Part shown: piece by piece, positions 28,189-37,106 of the stretch
How positions within the stretch are numbered: position 1 is the first letter of the stretch
How the letters are laid out: each line of letters begins with the position of its first letter
Origin: AWTP1-13 sp963770295
Lineage (GTDB): Bacteria; Pseudomonadota; Alphaproteobacteria; Rhizobiales; Hyphomicrobiaceae
NCBI GenBank assembly: GCA_963770295.1
Contig: CAVYPA010000012.1
Coordinates: 1 to 64,000, forward strand
DNA: 64,000 nt
Direction of reading: 5' to 3'
Program-made: the position numbers and the translations under genes
The notes under the pieces: model-generated
The model's input: only the letters and a program-made list of their open reading frames with translations
Told to the model about the DNA's origin: nothing
The model's database searches: none

Positions 28189-28985
28189 CCGTGCCCTTAC
28201 TGGAGCTGAGGGATGTGTCGAAGACCTTCCGACGCTCGCGTACGGAAAGCGTTGTTGCTCTTTGTTCAGTCAATCTGCACGTCGCTGCCGGCGAAACGGT
28301 GGCCCTGGTTGGCGAGAGCGGTTCGGGCAAGTCGACGCTTGGCCGGATCGCGCTCGGCTTGCTCGCGCCGGACGGCGGTTCGGTGTTCGTTGCCGGACGC
28401 CAATTGCAACAACTTAACGCCGCTGAGCTTCGGCGGGTGCGGGCCGGAATGCAGCCGATCTTTCAGGATGCGGCCGCCGCTCTCAATCCTCGCCGATCCG
28501 CGAGGGGGCATTTGCTGCAGGCCCTGGCCGTGCGTGGAGCTGCCATCGAGACGGAGGCGATCGCCCTGCTCGAAAGTGTGGGTCTACGGCCCGGGCATGA
28601 ATATCTCAACCGCCTGCCTCACGAGCTTTCCGGCGGGCAGCGGCAGCGGTTGACCATCGCGCGCGCGCTGGCTCCGCAGCCTCGCCTCATTGTCGCCGAC
28701 GAACCTCTGTCCGGAGCCGATGTTTCAATTCGCGGCCAGATCCTCAATCTGTTGCTTGATATCAAGCAACAGCGCGCCATCGCCTACTTGTTGATAACGC
28801 ATGACATCTCGGTGGCTCGCGCCTTCGCCGACCGTGTCGCCGTCATGATGATGGGAAGGATCGTCGAAACAGGCCCAGCCGGGCGCGTGCTGACGCAACC
28901 CGAGCATGCCTACACGCGCCGGTTGCTTGGTGCAGTTCCAGTGCTGCCGAGGCGGAGCGCGGGGACAGCAAGCGTGCAGTGGTAG
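28185..28985 (+). CDS. ABC transporter ATPase, DppF type
   Basis: A 266-residue ATPase starting with GTG 28185, which overlaps the DppD stop (GTGA). Walker A ALVGESGSGKST, Q-loop MQPIFQDAAAALNPR, signature LPHELSGGQRQRLTIARALA, Walker B LIVADEPLSGADVS and H-loop LLITHDIS are all in order. The N-terminus VPLLELRDVSKTF is typical of the second ATPase in Dpp/Opp systems. Slightly short at the C-terminus compared with DppF (no zinc or iron-sulfur extension). Last gene of the operon. Confidence 0.93.
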   Translation: MTVPLLELRDVSKTFRRSRTESVVALCSVNLHVAAGETVALVGESGSGKSTLGRIALGLLAPDGGSVFVAGRQLQQLNAAELRRVRAGMQPIFQDAAAALNPRRSARGHLLQALAVRGAAIETEAIALLESVGLRPGHEYLNRLPHELSGGQRQRLTIARALAPQPRLIVADEPLSGADVSIRGQILNLLLDIKQQRAIAYLLITHDISVARAFADRVAVMMMGRIVETGPAGRVLTQPEHAYTRRLLGAVPVLPRRSAGTASVQW

Positions 28986-29733
28986 GGTGGGCGCCGCGGC
29001 AGCTGTGCCCCTCGCACCTTACGTCGCCCCGACGGGCAGCAAATGACCAGCCGTCAGGGTCCTATAGGAGCCCGAAGGCCCCGGAGCTTGTTGTAGCACG
29101 GAACACGAAACACGAAACACTGCCGCAAAGCGATGCGCGCAGCCTCGCGTCGAAGGATGTCACTCAGCCGACACTGGACGAGACAATGGTGGTGGCGTCC
29201 GGCTCTTCCTGACCGCTTCCCCTCCCCGCGGTTGTGCCCCGAAGATTTTGCGCCCTGGCCTGCTCCCCAGCCAAGGCGCGTTTTAGGTAAGGGGCTTCCC
29301 GCGACGAAGCGAGGATGAGGCTTTTGCCTTCTCCAGCCACATAACGGGAGAAAACATTCCACCAATCACGTCGCTGACAGAAGTGGACTTGCCTCGCAGC
29401 CAGCGACCACCCTGACGTTCCCTGCGCCTTGGCCCATCACCACTTTCGGGAAGTGCTCGATCATCTCTGGTGATCCGGATTTGTGAAGGGGCGTGATTGG
29501 ACACCCAAAGGGCAGGCCCTATCCTAGCCTCCCCTGACGGTCCTATGCACAGCGTCAGCGACTGGCCTCGGCGCGCGGTAAAGGCATCTGTGGCAGATGT
29601 CGATTGTCCTGTCGGGGCCTTTTTGTTGCCGGCCCGTCGCAGCAGGTGGTGGCAGAAGGGATATTTCAGGAAAGGGCGCTCGTCGCAGGTCGAGGTCTTT
29701 GTCGAAAGGATGGCTCTGGGAGGTATTGCTCCC
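28986..29733. other. intergenic region, no gene seen
   Basis: About 750 bases downstream of the transporter operon. No ORF has a motif or ribosome-binding site. It contains one copy of a 35-base sequence (29601-29635) that recurs in modified form near 41.4 kb, listed separately. Confidence 0.45.
29601..29635. repeat. dispersed intergenic repeat, copy 1
   Basis: The bases around TGTCCTGTCGGGGCCTTTTT, with flanking CGAT on the left and GTTGCCGGCCCG on the right, align with 41397-41433 at about 30 of 35 positions, with one T fewer there. Both copies are in intergenic DNA. The T run after GGGGCC looks like the end of a transcription terminator, but the stem is weak. Confidence 0.4.
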
Positions 29734-29937
29734 TTAGAAAGCGATTTCATACAACGTCCGCCAGTTATCATCCGCAACGATAATACGACCTCTATCCTTG
29801 GGGCCATCTCGCGCCACGATCTCCTGTCCGCGTCGCAGCGCTTCCTGTTCCGCCTCTGCAAGATCTAACAACTCAACCCCTTCATGGTCGAGCACGGTCA
29901 GTTGTCCGCGCTTCACATGAAAGTAGTAGCGAGGCAT
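29734..29937 (-). CDS. DUF6894-like small protein
   Basis: A 67-residue protein starting MPRYYFHVKRGQLTVLDHEG, then VELLDLAEAEQEALRRGQEI and a short C-terminal strand VADDNWRTLYEIAF. The opening (M)PRYYFHV followed by a DHEG turn and an Ala/Glu helix is the signature of the DUF6894 family, very common in Bradyrhizobium and relatives, function unknown. The ATG at 29937 has GAGGAGGT upstream and is preferred to the longer version starting at 29997. Confidence 0.8.
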   Translation of the reverse strand: MPRYYFHVKRGQLTVLDHEGVELLDLAEAEQEALRRGQEIVARDGPKDRGRIIVADDNWRTLYEIAF

Positions 29938-30165
29938 TGCAAACACCTCCTCGGAAAAGCAACGTGGCGAGGAGTTCTTTGATCCGTCGAATGCCAATTT
30001 TTGCGGTGATGTGTGGCAAGCGCTCGCTCTATTTTGCGCAGCGCAACTTCATCTGGAGCGGTGGTCGAGGGCCATTCGCCGCCTCGCCCGAACGTGTTCC
30101 GGATGGCCGGTGGCGACCTCAGAGTGTCTCCTCGTCAATGCGATCAAGGCTTCGCGTTCTGACGC

Positions 30166-30197
30166 AAAAAAAACGGCCTCCTAGAGGGATAGGAGCC
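30166..30197 (-). terminator. rho-independent terminator (minus strand)
   Basis: Read on the minus strand: GGCTCCT, eight-base loop ATCCCTCT, AGGAGGCC (one bulged G), then G and eight T. This is a classic stem-loop with a U tract, oriented to end transcription of the small minus-strand ORF whose stop codon lies inside the loop region. Confidence 0.6.
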
Positions 30198-30378
30198 CAA
30201 AGGGCTGCGACAAGTCCAGCGGGGTATGACATCTCTCAGCCCACGGCCAGTAAAGCTTAAGCTGAGCCGGGATGCAATCGTCCGGGTCTTCTGGCAACGC
30301 ACACTCATAACCAGTCTGTTTCAGGTGCGGGAGGTTCTCTGCCGTGCAAAGATTGAGCGTCGGCGGCCGATCCATCAA
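30181..30378 (-). CDS. small hypothetical protein or gene fragment
   Basis: A 65-codon frame with natural composition: LCTAENLPHLKQTGYECALP, then EDPDDCIPAQLKLYWPWAER. It ends inside a good terminator hairpin on the same strand, which supports real transcription in this direction. The start is uncertain, no ribosome-binding site is visible at ATG 30378, and the 5' part may be missing. Family not recognised. Confidence 0.35.
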   Translation of the reverse strand: MMDRPPTLNLCTAENLPHLKQTGYECALPEDPDDCIPAQLKLYWPWAERCHTPLDLSQPFGLLSL

Positions 30379-30571
30379 CGCCTGGTGCTGATCGGGTGCA
30401 TTGCGATCGCCCTCGACGGTGAAATCGCCGGCTCGGCGGTTCCACGTCGGCCCGCCGGGGTCGGTTCCCTATCCTTCCCGTTTTATGCCGCAGGTCGTCG
30501 GTCGCCCTCGAATTCATATGCGACGGGTCATAGCTCCCCAGCATCATCAGATGCGTGAGGAAGATCGTGTC

Positions 30572-30832
30572 ATGTCTCTTAATCTTGTGACCGGCATTGA
30601 CTTTCCAAACCAGTTGCCGACGGCCACCGCGACCTACGTCCTGCTCGGCCTCAGCTCGACGACGGGTGCCTGGGTCATTCGGGAGACCACCGGCCGGTGG
30701 GCGGGAGTTTTTTCTAGCCGACAACCTGCCATCCGGTTTGCGCGCGAGGAGAGTCTCGACGGCAATTTCAGCATTGTTGATTGCCCAGAAGGACTAGACC
30801 TTGAGGCTCTGCAACTCGGGCGAGCAGCTTAA
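30572..30832 (+). CDS. small hypothetical protein
   Basis: An 86-residue protein beginning MSLNLVTGIDFPNQLPTATA. The central part GAWVIRETTGRWAGVFSSRQ followed by PAIRFAREES resembles small alphaproteobacterial orphan proteins in which a short beta-hairpin precedes a helix, but no named family is claimed. It starts shortly after a GAGGAAGA site and is followed by another small ORF only one base after its stop, suggesting a two-gene unit. Confidence 0.45.
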   Translation: MSLNLVTGIDFPNQLPTATATYVLLGLSSTTGAWVIRETTGRWAGVFSSRQPAIRFAREESLDGNFSIVDCPEGLDLEALQLGRAA

Positions 30833-30833
30833 C

Positions 30834-31052
30834 ATGCGCTTGGATATTTCAGGTCAGTTTGTCGTCAACGTGGTGACGCCCAACGGTGGCTGCTCGAAGG
30901 GCCGTCCCGTTGCGTTCATCGAAGACGGCGACACGTGGCACATCGTCGATCTCCTGATTCCGAATGACCTTAGCGATGGGATGCTCGAGGCGTTCATCGC
31001 TCACAAATTCTCGGGTTTCAGTGTTCGGAAAGCCCATGCGGCGCCTCGATGA
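30834..31052 (+). CDS. small hypothetical protein
   Basis: A 72-residue acidic protein: MRLDISGQFVVNVVTPNGGC, GRPVAFIEDGDTWHIVDLLI and a C-terminal helix LSDGMLEAFIAHKFSGF. It begins one base after the stop of the preceding small gene, so translation is probably coupled. Composition is more natural than the antisense ORF. Function unknown. Confidence 0.45.
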   Translation: MRLDISGQFVVNVVTPNGGCSKGRPVAFIEDGDTWHIVDLLIPNDLSDGMLEAFIAHKFSGFSVRKAHAAPR

Positions 31053-31132
31053 GCCAATCGTGAATGCGTTGCGCTCAACCTCGGACACATTCGAACCGCG
31101 GCCGTGAGAAAATTTGCGCTGTGGTACGTTGT

Positions 31133-31579
31133 CTAGCGGCTGAGATTTAAGACACCAGATCCGCTGTCGCTGATCAGGCGTACGGTCTGGCTTGAGCCGT
31201 GCACGATAATGTCGATCACGCCGGAGATCGAATACTCGCTATTGTAAAAACTGCCGGAGTATCTGTTGCTGCCGACCTGCCGCACCGTGGCCGTCTGGGC
31301 AGCTTTACCAGAGGCCGTGGCGCAGGTGGCATTTACCGTATAGCTACGCTCGCCGGCTCGGCTGAAACTCGCCCTGCAACGCGCCTGCTCTTTCCCCGCG
31401 GCGAACGATACAGTGCCGCCACCGCTCCACGAGCCTTCAAGGCTGGCAACGCTCAACTTCTTAGACCCCTGCGCATTGCCAACGTGTGGCGGCCAGCCGA
31501 GCGTAAGCGCGGCGACGAAAGCGAAAACACAAGTCTCGACCCGACGAAGGGAAGAAACGCAACGAGGATTTCGTGACAT
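31133..31579 (-). CDS. secreted hypothetical protein
   Basis: A 148-residue exported protein. It starts MSRNPRCVSSLRRVETCVFA with a hydrophobic core and a cleavage site near GNAQG. The mature part has repeated short beta-strands (LEGSWSGGGTVSFAAGKEQA, ARCRASFSRAGERSYTVNAT, YSGSFYNSEYSISGVIDIIV), suggesting a small beta-barrel or lipocalin-like domain with two cysteines placed for one disulfide. The family looks like a rhizobial secreted orphan; ligand unknown. The next upstream ATG adds only six residues. Confidence 0.7.
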   Translation of the reverse strand: MSRNPRCVSSLRRVETCVFAFVAALTLGWPPHVGNAQGSKKLSVASLEGSWSGGGTVSFAAGKEQARCRASFSRAGERSYTVNATCATASGKAAQTATVRQVGSNRYSGSFYNSEYSISGVIDIIVHGSSQTVRLISDSGSGVLNLSR

Positions 31580-32165
31580 GCAATGTCTCTCCGCCAACTT
31601 CCAACGCCTGCCATGGCCTGAATGGCAGCGATCACTCTCGATTGACCCCTAGGGTCAGCTGGTCACGACCGACCTCGCCGACCACCGTCGCCACGCCAAG
31701 CAATGCCGGCATCAGCATAGGCGGATCGATAGAAGGAGTAACCGACCATAGCCACCCAGCACGGCCTATGCTGGCTGCCGACCCAAGACCAAAAGTGGCA
31801 CCGCGCCTAACAGTGCCGGAAAGATCAGCCGACACGTTTCTGTGTTCTGCTCTTCGCGGGATGCGCATTTTATTGAGCATGCCACCCGAACACGCGGCGG
31901 GCACTACCAAACAACCACGACCAGCAGTCGACAGGGTCTGTAGGTGGCCCTCGGGGCCCGACAGGAGGCAAGCCTAAAAAAGCAATCCGGCGTGGAGCTT
32001 CAGCAGCGGCGTCTAGCGCCTCGACTACTGCATTGACTGCCGGTCGTTATCTCGGGGTTTCCACTCATTGCCGGTGCAGCGTAGGAGCGTAGTTAATTTC
32101 AGCACGGGGCAGCTCCAAAGCTGAGCTGATTGATCCAGTCCACACGATAGCCAAGGAGAATCTCG
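31580..32165. other. intergenic region, no gene seen
   Basis: About 590 bases upstream of the repeat protein. ORFs on both strands are unconvincing. CCAAGGAGAATCTCG just before 32166 supplies the ribosome-binding site of the next gene. Confidence 0.45.
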
Positions 32166-32940
32166 ATGAAGCGGGCATCCGCCATTGCATCAGTTGCATT
32201 CGCCCTTGCCGCGTCGGCCTCCCTACTTGCGATCACAACGGCAGCGTCAGCCCAGGGATTACGCGACCTCGTTGGGGATCGAGCAGAGAGCCGTGGTGAT
32301 CTGCGCGACCTTCTTTCGGATCGGTCCTCGAGTTCGTGATGATTTGCGCGACCTATTGCGAGACCGGATGGAGAGGCGCAGCGATTTGCGCGACCTCATT
32401 CTGGACCGGTTAGCAACTCGTGATGATTTGCGTGACCTATTGCGCGACCGGCTGGAGAGGCGCAACGATCTGCGCGACCTCATCTTGGACCGCTTGGCGA
32501 GCCGTGACGATCTCCGCGACCTCCTCAGAGACCGAATGGAGCGGCGCAACGATTTGCGCGATCTCGCTTCGGATCGGTCCTCGGGTCGTGATGATTTGCG
32601 CGACTTAATGCGCGACCGGATGGAGAGGCGCAGCGATTTGCGCGACCTCATCTTGGACCGGTTGGCAACTCGTGATGATCTCCGCGACCTCTTAAGAGAC
32701 CGGCTGGAGCGACGCAACGATCTGCGCGACCTCATCTTGGATCGATTGTCAACGCGCGATGATGGTCGCGAGCTGCTGCGAGACCGCCTGGAGCGGCGCA
32801 ACGACTTACGCGATCTTCTTATGGATCGGTTGGAGAGGCGCAATGATCTGCGCGATTTGATTTCAGACCGCGTCCGCAACCGAGACGATCTTGGTCCTCT
32901 TCTCAATCGGTTCCGCGATCGCCTTGGAGGAAATAGCTAG
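32166..32940 (+). CDS. secreted 14-residue-repeat protein, probable one-base frameshift
   Basis: The natural start is ATG 32166 with AAGGAGAA upstream, giving a signal peptide (MKRASAIASVAFALAASASL, cleavage at ASAQG) and two repeats. A stop then occurs at 32337-32339 because of one extra T in CGAGTTCGT. Removing it joins the long downstream frame. The mature protein is about sixteen tandem 14-residue units of consensus R-(D/S/N)-D-L-R-D-L-(L/I)-x-D-R-(L/M)-(E/A)-(R/T/S), alternating charge-rich and ILDRLAT-type units, so the true period is about 28 residues. Predicted to be a long amphipathic, highly charged helix or coiled coil. Repaired length 257 residues. It is followed 73 bases later by the PRC-barrel protein gene. 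Function unknown. Confidence 0.75.
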
Positions 32941-33013
32941 CCTCGATTAACGCCGCAGCAATCGAGACTGTGCACTCTGCCAAGTGGGTCGAGGGCTTAA
33001 TAGGAGAGACCGA

Positions 33014-33745
33014 ATGCAGAAGGCCGTTTTCGTGGCGGCGGCGCTAATATTTGCGCCACTGCCGACACTGAGCCAGCGATCTGAAGGGCGCGAGCCCGCC
33101 AACGTCGAGAGAAGTGGTGACCGCGATGCTCGGAGCGAGCCGTCGAGCGACCAATTAAGAGTCGAATTCCTGAATCGCATGGGCAACGCAATTGAGACTG
33201 TCCAGGGTGCGTGCGCCGACGACATAAATGAGTTTTGTGCCAGGGTCACACCTGGAGCAGGTCGGCTGGCGTTATGCATGCGGGCTCACGAAGATCAATT
33301 CAGCCGCACTTGTCAGGCGGCGCTGGACCGCGTCTCGAGCACTCTCGAACGCAGCGCCGAACGCATAACGCAAATGTGCTGGAACGAAGTTCGCGCACTG
33401 TGCGGCGAGACGGATGGTGTCGGACAATGCGTGGCGCAGAAGAAAGCATCGCTCTCTCCAGCCTGCGAAACCATCGTCACAATCTTGGGACAGAAGGTGC
33501 AGGGACTAATGGCTCGTGTGGGCATGCCCGTCTACAGTTCCGATGACAAAACCCTCGGCCAGGTCGCTCGAGTGGTTAGGGGGGCGGACGGCAAGGTTCA
33601 GGCCATCCAGGTAGACATTGGCCAAATGCTCGGCCTCGGTTCAAAGGTCGTGGCCATTAACGCCGACAAATTCGAACAGTTGGCCGGGATCAAGCTGCGG
33701 TTGTCGGATGCGGAGATCCGTTCTTTACCGGAAGCCAAAAAGTAG
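33014..33745 (+). CDS. exported Cys-rich repeat and PRC-barrel protein
   Basis: A 243-residue secreted protein. Signal peptide MQKAVFVAAALIFAPLPTLS. The middle (about 55-165) has regularly spaced Cys pairs resembling Golgi-apparatus-type Cys-rich repeats: GACADDINEFCARVTPG, GRLALCMRAHEDQFSRTC, MCWNEVRALCGETDGVGQC. The C-terminal part is a PRC-barrel: GMPVYSSDDKTLGQVARVVR, then VQAIQVDIGQMLGLGSKVVA. TAGGAGAGA lies upstream of ATG 33014. It follows the 14-residue repeat protein; both are exported and possibly form one envelope-associated unit. Confidence 0.82.
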   Translation: MQKAVFVAAALIFAPLPTLSQRSEGREPANVERSGDRDARSEPSSDQLRVEFLNRMGNAIETVQGACADDINEFCARVTPGAGRLALCMRAHEDQFSRTCQAALDRVSSTLERSAERITQMCWNEVRALCGETDGVGQCVAQKKASLSPACETIVTILGQKVQGLMARVGMPVYSSDDKTLGQVARVVRGADGKVQAIQVDIGQMLGLGSKVVAINADKFEQLAGIKLRLSDAEIRSLPEAKK

Positions 33746-34073
33746 GAGTACGGCGCAGCTGCCGGGTCCGGGGCAAACGAGACGAAGAGCAACTTACCCT
33801 ACGCGCTCGCCCTGTCGTTGCGTTTGACCTTCGCGTTGAAGCAAACGCTCCCTTGAGCGGGCGTTAGGGTCCGGGGCTGCAGCCGAATTGTCAGCTTGTT
33901 GAGTTTGGCGCTGAAATCGCTCTGGATTTTGCAGGTCAATAAAATGCGCGTGAATTTCCGGGGAGCGCATCCGGCAATGCTCAGGGCCAGCGGGATCCCC
34001 GCTGCACAATCTGAACAGGGCACTCGTGCAATGGAAAGGGCACCGCCCCCGCAGCGATTGTCGGGCCTTGAGG
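33746..34073. other. intergenic region, no gene seen
   Basis: About 330 bases between converging small genes, with no supported ORF and no clear terminator. Confidence 0.4.
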
Positions 34074-34274
34074 TCAGTCCGCCATGGGGCGATGCCTGGC
34101 AACGATGAGGCGATGGACGGCAGCCATGCCCGGAGGAAGATTGCCGGCCCAGGCCCGCTGAGCCGCGACGGCCTGCGGCCGTGGTTCGCTCGGTAAAAGC
34201 CACACGGCCCCGACCAGAGTGACCCAGATCAGGATCAGCGCGACCATCGGATACTTGCTGATAAGCTTGCCCAT
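34074..34274 (-). CDS. small membrane-anchored hypothetical protein
   Basis: A 66-residue frame: MGKLISKYPMVALILIWVTL, then VGAVWLLPSEPRPQAV and a soluble tail with LPPGMAAVHRLIVARH. One transmembrane helix near the N-terminus, tail probably outside. A weak AGAG ribosome-binding site precedes the ATG. No family recognised. Confidence 0.4.
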   Translation of the reverse strand: MGKLISKYPMVALILIWVTLVGAVWLLPSEPRPQAVAAQRAWAGNLPPGMAAVHRLIVARHRPMAD

Positions 34275-34546
34275 GGATGTCTCTATGCCGCCATCCTACG
34301 AAGGAGGCACCAGGTGGCACAAGGCCACGGCCCAGAGCTGTGTGTATTCGCTGTGGATTGGCGCAAGCAATGAAGTCGCGGCTGCGGTTGACCGATCAGC
34401 GGTTCGAGCGCCCTTGACTGAGCACCACAACGGCTCACGCGAGCTGGCCGATGCACCAGTATGGGACACCTCTCACGCCTAAGGTCGGTGTCCGCCCGCG
34501 CCACGGGTGTTGCCTGGGGGCGGCCCCGCAGGAATGGTGCCGTCCA

Positions 34547-37024
34547 TTATGTCCCGCGCGGCTTGGCCCGTGCGGTGGGAGCGGCGGAGGCGGGATCCTC
34601 GGGCCAGGGGTGGCGCGGATAGCGTCCTTTCATCTCGGCCTTAACCGCGGCCCACGATCCATTCCAGAAAATCCCGGCAGGTCGCGCGTGATCTGAAATC
34701 GGCCGCCGCGCCGGCGAGAGCAGATGCAAGGTGAGCGGTAGCTTGCCGTTGGCGATCGAAGGATGTTGCCTCAGCCCAAACAGCTCCTGCACGCGGATGT
34801 GCAAGGCGGGTGCGCCCGCCGTTTCATAGTCGATGGCGTGACGATTGCCCGTGGGCGCCTCGAAATGCGTGGGCGCCTCCGCTTCCAAACGTCGCTGCAA
34901 GTGCCAAGGCAGCAATGTAGCGAGCGCGGTACCAAGGCCGTCGGTGTCGATCTCGGATAGCCTTGTCTTACCGACAAGAAAAGGGGCTAGCCAGTCGGCG
35001 ACCCTGCCGGCGAGTGCGGCATCGCTGAGGTCCGGCCATTCGTCCTCTCCGGCCGCGCGCAAGAAACCAACGCGGTGGCGGAGCTGGAGCTGCGCCTTGC
35101 TCCACGGCAGACGTCCTAGTCCGAGCTTGGCAAGGCCGTCGGCGAGCAGGCGTGCGCTCTCCTCGCTCGCCACCACCGCGCGGGGTTCGCTGGCCAGCGT
35201 GATGGCGTCGAGGCGGCGTACCCGGCGCGCCCGCAGCGCCGCCGCGCCTGGATCGAATTCGATCTCGTCCCTTGCACAGACCCGTTGGCATGCGACCGCC
35301 AGGATGTCAGCTTCATCGGCCGCGGCTGCGAGTAAGATTCGCGTCGAGGCCGCCGTTCCTGACAGTTCCGCCGCGACCAGGAATGGAGATCGCGCCAAGA
35401 CGTGCGCAGCATCGAGATGGGCGCCGCGGCCATTGGCGAGAAGGAATTGGCCGGCTGCGCCGCGTGCCTTGCCGATGCGCTCCGGAAAGGCGAGCGCCAG
35501 CAGCCGCGCGATCGATATGTCCTGACGCGGCGCGTTGCCCGATCGCCCAGCGTTTGCCGCCCGAGCCCAGGTGGCCGCCAGTTTTCGCATGTCGCTGGCG
35601 CGGCGCCCACGGTCGCGGCGGAAATCTTCCAGCCGATGGGCGAGATCGGCATCGCTGCCGCCGAGGCCACGCTCGACGATCACGGCCGCGATCTCGGCAG
35701 CCACCTCGGCGTGACCGAACACGGCGGCGGCCAGCATCATGCGGGCAAGGCGGGGCGGCAACGGCAGCGACCGCAGGCGTCGACCGATATCGGTGATGCG
35801 GCCTCCCGCGTCGAGCGCTTCGAGCTGCGTCAGCTCCTCGCGTGCGGCGTCGATAGCGGCGGCCGACGGGGGATCGAGCCAAGCCAGCGACCGCGGATCG
35901 GTCGTGCCCCACTCTGCGCAATCGAGCAATAAGCCGGCAAGATCGGCGCTGCGGATCTCGGGCTCGGGGAAAGCCGGCAAGCTCCGGGTTTGCGCTTCGT
36001 CCCATAGGCGATAACAGACGCCGGGCTCGGTGCGGCCGGCGCGGCCTCTGCGCTGATCGGCGGCGGCACGAGACGCGCGCACGGTCTCGAGCCGGGTTAC
36101 GCCGACGTCCGGATCGAACCGCGGCACTCGCGCCAGACCGCTGTCGATGACGACGCGGACACCCTCAATGGTCACCGACGTCTCGGCGATCGAGGTCGCC
36201 AGCACCACCTTGCGCAGACCTTTGGGCGCAGGCTCGAGCGCAAGGTCCTGTGCCTTTGCCTCCATGGCTCCAAAAAGAGGGGCCAATACAACCGTTGGAT
36301 CGCTGATGCGCGTCTTGAGCCGCTCCTCGAGGCGCCGAATCTCGCCCTGACCGGGCAGGAAGGCCAGGATCGAGCCGGCTTCCGCCCGCAGGCCACGCAT
36401 CACCGCGTCCGCCATTTGTTCCTCGATGCGTGCGCCGGCATCGCGACCGAGGTAACGCGTCTCGACTGGGAAGGCGCGCCCTGCGCTGGCGATAACGGGA
36501 GCATCGCCGAGAAGCTTGGCCACCCGCGTGCCGTCGAGCGTCGCCGACATCGGTACGATGCGCAGGTCGTTGCGCAAACCGCGCTGGGAGTCGAGCGCCA
36601 GAGCGAGCCCCAGGTCGGCATCGAGCGAGCGTTCGTGGAACTCGTCGAATAGTACCGCACCGACGCCAGCGAGTTCGGGATCATCGAGGATCATACGCGT
36701 AAAGACGCCCTCGGTGACGACCTCGATACGCGTCTTCCGCCCCGATTTCGAAAGCATGCGCGCGCGCAAGCCGATGCACTCGCCGATACCTTCCGATAGG
36801 GAATGCGCCATACGCTCGGCGGCAGCCCGCGCGGCAATGCGGCGCGGCTCCAGCACCAGGATCTTACGACCCTGCAGCCAACTCTCGTGCATCAAGGCGA
36901 GCGGAACGCGTGTGGTCTTGCCGGCGCCAGGTGGTGCAACGAGGACGGCGGAAGCGTGCGCGGCGACGGTCGAGCGCAATTCGTCGAGGACCGCGTCAAT
37001 CGGAAGCGGTGTGGCGAACTTCAT
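34547..37024 (-). CDS. hrpB: ATP-dependent helicase HrpB
   Basis: An 825-residue DEAH-box-type RNA helicase of the HrpB family. Walker A APPGAGKTT is at residues 30-38, the DEFHE motif (in place of DEAH) at 127-131 in VLFDEFHERSL, and motif III SAT at 160-162. The helicase C-terminal motifs follow, with RGRAGRTEPGVCYRLWDE as motif VI. Then come HA2 and the HrpB-specific C-terminal domain, ending with YPRHPWPEDPASAAPTAR. Length is normal and there is no defect. It is not in an operon. Its role in bacteria is poorly defined; the E. coli hrpB gene is dispensable. Confidence 0.95.
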   Translation of the reverse strand: MKFATPLPIDAVLDELRSTVAAHASAVLVAPPGAGKTTRVPLALMHESWLQGRKILVLEPRRIAARAAAERMAHSLSEGIGECIGLRARMLSKSGRKTRIEVVTEGVFTRMILDDPELAGVGAVLFDEFHERSLDADLGLALALDSQRGLRNDLRIVPMSATLDGTRVAKLLGDAPVIASAGRAFPVETRYLGRDAGARIEEQMADAVMRGLRAEAGSILAFLPGQGEIRRLEERLKTRISDPTVVLAPLFGAMEAKAQDLALEPAPKGLRKVVLATSIAETSVTIEGVRVVIDSGLARVPRFDPDVGVTRLETVRASRAAADQRRGRAGRTEPGVCYRLWDEAQTRSLPAFPEPEIRSADLAGLLLDCAEWGTTDPRSLAWLDPPSAAAIDAAREELTQLEALDAGGRITDIGRRLRSLPLPPRLARMMLAAAVFGHAEVAAEIAAVIVERGLGGSDADLAHRLEDFRRDRGRRASDMRKLAATWARAANAGRSGNAPRQDISIARLLALAFPERIGKARGAAGQFLLANGRGAHLDAAHVLARSPFLVAAELSGTAASTRILLAAAADEADILAVACQRVCARDEIEFDPGAAALRARRVRRLDAITLASEPRAVVASEESARLLADGLAKLGLGRLPWSKAQLQLRHRVGFLRAAGEDEWPDLSDAALAGRVADWLAPFLVGKTRLSEIDTDGLGTALATLLPWHLQRRLEAEAPTHFEAPTGNRHAIDYETAGAPALHIRVQELFGLRQHPSIANGKLPLTLHLLSPARRPISDHARPAGIFWNGSWAAVKAEMKGRYPRHPWPEDPASAAPTARAKPRGT

Positions 37025-37106
37025 GGCGGCTGTATCCGGCGGCGAGGTGCCTGGCGCAAGCGCATTTTTGCGCCGATCAAGGCTAGGTCAGCGCCAAGCC
37101 GGTAGC

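Noticed and set aside
31632..31910. 92-codon minus-strand ORF upstream of the repeat protein
   Set aside because: Composition not convincing, no ribosome-binding site or domain.
32259..32906. Minus-strand 215-codon ORF of Arg/Ser repeats
   Set aside because: It is the antisense of the RDDLRDLL repeat protein; the plus strand has a signal peptide and ribosome-binding site.
32300..32930. CRISPR-like regular repeats
   Set aside because: The 42-base period is continuous and codes for protein repeats; there are no unique spacers.
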